Assembly: GCA_003133485.1 (NCBI GenBank)
Contig: PKXR01000202.1
Span: forward strand, 5,441-13,074
Origin: Candidatus Dormiibacterota bacterium
Lineage (GTDB): Bacteria > Chloroflexota > Dormibacteria > UBA8260 > Bog-877
Reading direction: 5' to 3'
DNA length: 7,634 bases
The position numbers were made by a program, and so were the translations under genes. The notes beneath the pieces are model-generated. The model saw only the letters and a list, made by a program, of their open reading frames with translations. It was not told the DNA's origin and made no database searches. This document shows positions 4,738 through 7,634 of this stretch, in pieces (within the stretch, counting starts at the first letter, position 1; each line of letters begins with the position of its first letter).

Positions 4738-6915
4738 TTGCTGGCCGGCGCCTCTTGGGGCCTGGCGACCTCATTCTCGGCCGTCCTGCCGAACGCATGG
4801 GACTCCCCGGCGGTGGTGGCAGCGAGGTCGGTGACGGTCGCAGCGACCCCCAGCCCGACCCCGACATTGAACTCAACCGACGAATCGGACACCGCCGGCA
4901 GCACCAGCCAACAGTGCGGCGGGATCACCGACCCCCTCTGCTACATCGTCGACGCCTTCATCAGCGGCCCGGTGGCGATCATGGGCAGCCTCGATGGGAG
5001 CCCGGACCCCGCTCACATCAGCGCCACCTCGGGAGCCATCACCTCGGGGCCCTGGAAGCTGGTGACCACCCTGGTCGGCAGCAACCCCGCCGTGGACAGC
5101 TACAACGGCGCCTGGGGAGAGCCGGCCCACCAGTGCGGGGCCTCGGGTTGCATCCCGTGGGTGCAGAGCCTCAACTCCTTTCTGGTGCCGCTCTCGCTCA
5201 GCTTGCTGGTGCTGGCATTCGCAATTCAGGCATGCCTTTTCATGATCGGCCAGCAGCTGAACCTGCGGGCCGGGCTCGTACCCTGCCTGATCGCCGCAGG
5301 AGTAATCGGCGCCGGGCTGCCACTGCATCTGGCCGGCAGGGTGATTGATGCTGGCACCTGGGCGTCCCAGGCGTTGCTGCAAACCACCTTCGAGCACCTA
5401 GGGGACAAGAGTTCGCAGCCCCTCGACCTCATGACCGTGGTGGCGATGACGGCCTACTGTCCCGAGGACAGTCCGATCGTCCACCCCGGGATCCACGTGT
5501 CGGAGCCCGGCCCGGCCCCGGCTCAGCAGGTCCTGGTCCAGCCCTGGATGGATCGCCACTTTTCCCAGTCTCACTGCATCGGCTCAGACGACCCCGACTT
5601 CACCAAGGAGGTCCTGGACCGGAGTGAGAACTTCTTCGGTCCGCCGCTGCACGACGCCAATTGCGATCGCGCAGACGTCGCGCCCGACCAACCGCTGTGC
5701 TCCGACACCGACAACCAGATCAACAACAACGCGGGCCAGGAGTGTCTAGAGGGTAGTGGCGGCTCGGACTTGGGGGGCGCCCAGCTCAATCTGCTGCCCC
5801 TCCCAGGGGAGCCTCGGGCAGGCAACGGTCAGAGTCCGGCCGACTGTCGCTACGCCGACATTTACTGGGGAACCGTCCCCTCGTTCACCGATGTGTGGCA
5901 AGGGGTGGGCCCCCACGGCCGGAACGGCTATGACGTACCTGACGGGCTCCAGGGGATGCTGGCCTTCACAGTCCTGACCGGGCTGGCCCTGTGGCTGGCC
6001 CTAACCTACCTGGCTCGCTACCTCGCGCTGGCCTTGCTCGCGGGCTGTTCCAGCCTGTCGTTTCTGCTTCTGGCGCTCCCCGGTGGTCGGCCGGCGTTCT
6101 CGCGCTACTGGCGGACGGTGGCCGAGCTTTCTGCCGTGGTGGTGGTTCAGACCCTGGTCTTCATGGCCTTCGTGGCGATTGTGTCGACGGTATCGGGACT
6201 CTCTCCAAACCCCGCCGCCGCCCATCTGGGCGGCTGTCCATTGATCTCAACATCGGCCTCTGCGAGCTGCGGCGCCGGGACGTCAGGGCTGCTGGCCCAA
6301 GTGGGCAGTGGCGACCCGGGAGACCAGTTCGCCAAGTGCCTGCTCGCAATCGTCACGGTCTGGTTGATGCTGGAGGTGCCGAAGCGGATCAGCCGAGGCG
6401 AGATGGCTACGACGCGCGGCCTACGGACGCTGGTTGCTGCCTCTGGAGGCGCCGTCCTAGGAGTGGCCGCCGTGGCCCGGGGCCAGATTCCACCCCGTGT
6501 CGCGCGCTTCGGTTCCCAGGTGGTGCCGGCCGGCCGCTCTCTGCTGGGACGACCCGGTCTCCCTGACCACCGGCTGGCCGACCGACTGGAGCAGGCGGAG
6601 TCGGTCGGATCGGCCCACTGGCCACAGGCGCCGGAGCGCGAGACCCGTGAGCAGTTCATCGGCAGAACTCTGCTCAGTGGCAGGGAAGTGCCCGGGGAGC
6701 TTCATCGACTGCTGGGGCTCGGGCCAGACCAGCTGTCAAAACTAAGGAATCTCTCCCGGCTGGATTCGGCCGTCTCCGCTCACCTCGGCCGCAAATACGT
6801 CGCGGCCGGCGGTAGCCGGGTCCACGAGCTGGACGCGGCCTATCTAAACGCACTTCGGCGCGGACGGCTGCGGCCTGGGTCTGCGTCCCGACCCGCCGAC
6901 CTCGGGAGCCCTTGA
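4738..6915 (+). CDS. TrbL/VirB6-like polytopic membrane protein of the T4SS, with Cys-rich extracytoplasmic loop
   Basis: Probable inner-membrane channel component, 725 residues. Order: a hydrophobic N-terminus (1-20) that may be a signal or anchor; a Ser/Thr/Pro-rich stretch; a region with C60/C68 and C133/C138; helices about 145-170 and 177-199; a hydrophilic region about 220-403 with C241, C280, C309, C321, C336 and C370; helices about 404-425, 427-448, 460-486; a short segment with C500/C511; helix 530-547 followed by basic PKR; a weak hydrophobic segment 562-580; and a hydrophilic, mostly helical tail 581-725. Multiple helices around a large loop match VirB6/TrbL architecture, as does the position between pilin and PrgI-like genes. 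Sequence similarity in these families is low, so the call rests on topology and context. The TTG start at 4738 follows the pilin stop by 27 bp in the same frame with no other stop; a CTG at 4714 would give a more signal-like N-terminus (LPTALRLVLLAG). Neither has a strong Shine-Dalgarno. Confidence 0.82.
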   Translation: MLAGASWGLATSFSAVLPNAWDSPAVVAARSVTVAATPSPTPTLNSTDESDTAGSTSQQCGGITDPLCYIVDAFISGPVAIMGSLDGSPDPAHISATSGAITSGPWKLVTTLVGSNPAVDSYNGAWGEPAHQCGASGCIPWVQSLNSFLVPLSLSLLVLAFAIQACLFMIGQQLNLRAGLVPCLIAAGVIGAGLPLHLAGRVIDAGTWASQALLQTTFEHLGDKSSQPLDLMTVVAMTAYCPEDSPIVHPGIHVSEPGPAPAQQVLVQPWMDRHFSQSHCIGSDDPDFTKEVLDRSENFFGPPLHDANCDRADVAPDQPLCSDTDNQINNNAGQECLEGSGGSDLGGAQLNLLPLPGEPRAGNGQSPADCRYADIYWGTVPSFTDVWQGVGPHGRNGYDVPDGLQGMLAFTVLTGLALWLALTYLARYLALALLAGCSSLSFLLLALPGGRPAFSRYWRTVAELSAVVVVQTLVFMAFVAIVSTVSGLSPNPAAAHLGGCPLISTSASASCGAGTSGLLAQVGSGDPGDQFAKCLLAIVTVWLMLEVPKRISRGEMATTRGLRTLVAASGGAVLGVAAVARGQIPPRVARFGSQVVPAGRSLLGRPGLPDHRLADRLEQAESVGSAHWPQAPERETREQFIGRTLLSGREVPGELHRLLGLGPDQLSKLRNLSRLDSAVSAHLGRKYVAAGGSRVHELDAAYLNALRRGRLRPGSASRPADLGSP
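6904..6908 (+). promoter_or_regulatory. Shine-Dalgarno (GGGAG) fixing the PrgI-like start
   Basis: GGGAG lies 6 bases before the ATG at 6915, within the last codons of the TrbL-like gene. With the stop and start fused as TGATG, it indicates translational coupling and favours the ATG over the TTG immediately before it. Confidence 0.7.
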
Positions 6916-7298
6916 TGCAGGCGGAGGTACCCCAGCCGATCTCCGGAGTGCCGCTTCGGTGGGGTGGCTTCACCGCCCGCCAGTTGGGCTGGCTCGGAAC
7001 AGGGGCAGCGCTGCCTTACTTCCTGCTCCGGCTCCAACTGCCACCGGAGCTCGCCCTGGCTTCATCGTCACCTTGGTTGGGGGCGGCCCTGCTCTTCGCG
7101 TTCGCTCGCCGCGAGGGTCGACAGCTGGACTCCTGGGTAGGTGACTGGCTGCGGTTCAGGCTCCAGCCTCACCGCCTACGCCATCCGGAGTCGCCGCTCG
7201 CCGACGCCTACGTCTCGATTGACGCGGAAGTCCGTCCTTCCCTGCCGGAGGAGCTCCCGCAGGGTGGGGTTCTTCCCTGGGTGGCCCCGTGGTCATAG
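6915..7298 (+). CDS. PrgI-family protein (VirB3-like T4SS inner-membrane component)
   Basis: Small membrane protein of 127 residues, the monoderm counterpart of VirB3, which partners VirB4 at the inner-membrane base of the channel. Signature features of the PrgI family are visible: N-terminal VPQPISG (5-11) then GGFTARQLGWL (17-27), two hydrophobic helices about 22-40 and 44-64, and after the second helix RREGRQLDSWVGDWLRFRL (65-83), matching the family's Gly-rich turn and amphipathic L..W..D.LRFRL segment. Length is normal for the family. The ATG overlaps the preceding TGA by one base (TGATG) and has a good Shine-Dalgarno. The 3' end overlaps the next gene by 10 bases, the usual tight PrgI-VirB4 order. 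The last 40 residues are Pro/Glu-rich and less conserved. Confidence 0.9.
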   Translation: MQAEVPQPISGVPLRWGGFTARQLGWLGTGAALPYFLLRLQLPPELALASSSPWLGAALLFAFARREGRQLDSWVGDWLRFRLQPHRLRHPESPLADAYVSIDAEVRPSLPEELPQGGVLPWVAPWS

Positions 7299-7634
7299 CC
7301 TGGCCCGGCGTCGACCGAGGGTCAACCCTGCAGCTGGTCGACGTCGACTACCTGGAGGACCAAGTTGCCCATCTGCCAAATGGCGGGCAGAGGGCGGCAC
7401 TTCTGATCGAGCCGATCAATCTTGCCTTGCAGGGCGAAGCCGAGCAGGAGCAGGTGTGGCGGCGGTATCGGCAACTGCTAACGGCGCTGACCGGTCCGAT
7501 CTCACTGTACTCTTCTTCGAAGCCAGATCCCGGAGGCGCCAGCTGGGATCCATCGGGAGGTCCCGAGCGGTTGCTGGAGAGGCTGGCCCGGCAAGACCAT
7601 GACTTCCGCCAGCAGCTGATCCGAGGCCGGCTGG
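7289..7634 (+). CDS. Probable VirB4/TraC-like T4SS ATPase, N-terminal part (3' partial)
   Basis: An open frame of 115 codons runs from GTG at 7289 to the window edge without a stop. It begins VVIAWPGVDRG and includes ALLIEPINLALQGEAEQEQ (38-56), then WRRYRQLLTALTGPISLYSSS (57-77), and later PERLLERLARQDHDFRQQL (92-110). This order matches the N-terminal, non-ATPase domain of monoderm VirB4 proteins: a strand ending in a 'P-I/V-N-F/L' motif, an acidic 'E-E/A-EQ' helix, a 'Y..LL..L' helix, a strand with 'P-I-..-.Y/Q', and a following coiled region. Position straight after a PrgI-like gene is the expected place. The Walker motifs would lie beyond the window, so ATPase activity is inferred. The start is the first in-frame initiator past the PrgI body; it overlaps the PrgI end by 10 bases and the only purine-rich stretch near it (GGGTGG, 7279-7284) is close. 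A stand-alone N-terminal-domain protein remains possible. Confidence 0.72.
   Translation, partial: MVIAWPGVDRGSTLQLVDVDYLEDQVAHLPNGGQRAALLIEPINLALQGEAEQEQVWRRYRQLLTALTGPISLYSSSKPDPGGASWDPSGGPERLLERLARQDHDFRQQLIRGRL

Noticed and set aside
7141..7602. 153-codon frame overlapping the PrgI-like and VirB4-like genes
   Set aside because: Translation is Arg/Ser/Pro-rich without recognisable motifs, whereas both overlapping frames carry family-specific motifs.
1..7634. CRISPR arrays, tRNA/rRNA genes, insertion sequences, integrase or attachment sites
   Set aside because: No spaced direct repeats, cloverleaf-like sequences, transposase motifs or terminal inverted repeats were found by eye; nearly all bases are accounted for by the seven coding regions.

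Overview
The window is GC-rich, densely coding DNA from what looks like a monoderm (single-membrane) bacterium. Candidates are Actinomycetota, Chloroflexota or the related Dormibacterota. The basis is GC-heavy third codon positions, a Ser/Pro-repeat tail on the penicillin-binding protein, frequent GTG/TTG starts with weak Shine-Dalgarno sequences, one apparently leaderless gene, and a secretion cluster of the PrgI/VirB4 type found in monoderms. The taxon is an inference; there is no rRNA or marker gene here to fix it.

Left part (1-2070, + strand): the 3' majority of a bifunctional class A penicillin-binding protein, whose N-terminus lies just upstream of the window. It has a membrane anchor, a GT51 glycosyltransferase domain with an unusual motif set, a transpeptidase domain with all three catalytic motifs, and a Ser/Pro tail. 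Convergent to it, only 9 bp away (2080-2568, - strand), is a small single-domain response regulator. No terminator is visible between the two.

Right part (2720 to the window end, + strand): a tightly packed run of five genes forming the front of a type IV secretion system (T4SS). In order they are a VirD4/TraG-like coupling ATPase, a VirB2-like two-helix pilin candidate, a large TrbL/VirB6-like polytopic membrane protein with a cysteine-rich extracytoplasmic region, a PrgI/VirB3-like protein, and the N-terminus of a probable VirB4-like ATPase that runs off the right edge. Gaps are short or negative (35 bp, 27 bp, 1-nt overlap, 10-nt overlap), so this reads as one operon. No relaxase, oriT, integrase, peptidoglycan hydrolase or outer-membrane component (VirB7/9/10) is visible. 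Within the window it cannot be decided whether this is a conjugative element or a resident secretion machine.

How the genes would work together: the coupling protein selects and delivers substrate, the VirB4-like and coupling ATPases supply energy, the PrgI-like and TrbL-like proteins form the inner-membrane channel, and the pilin candidate could build a surface fibre. The most distinctive signals are paired cysteines in the extracytoplasmic parts of both the pilin candidate and the TrbL-like protein, an unassigned loop of about 180 residues in the latter, the divergent GT51 motifs of the penicillin-binding protein, and an Arg replacing one acidic-pocket residue of the response regulator.
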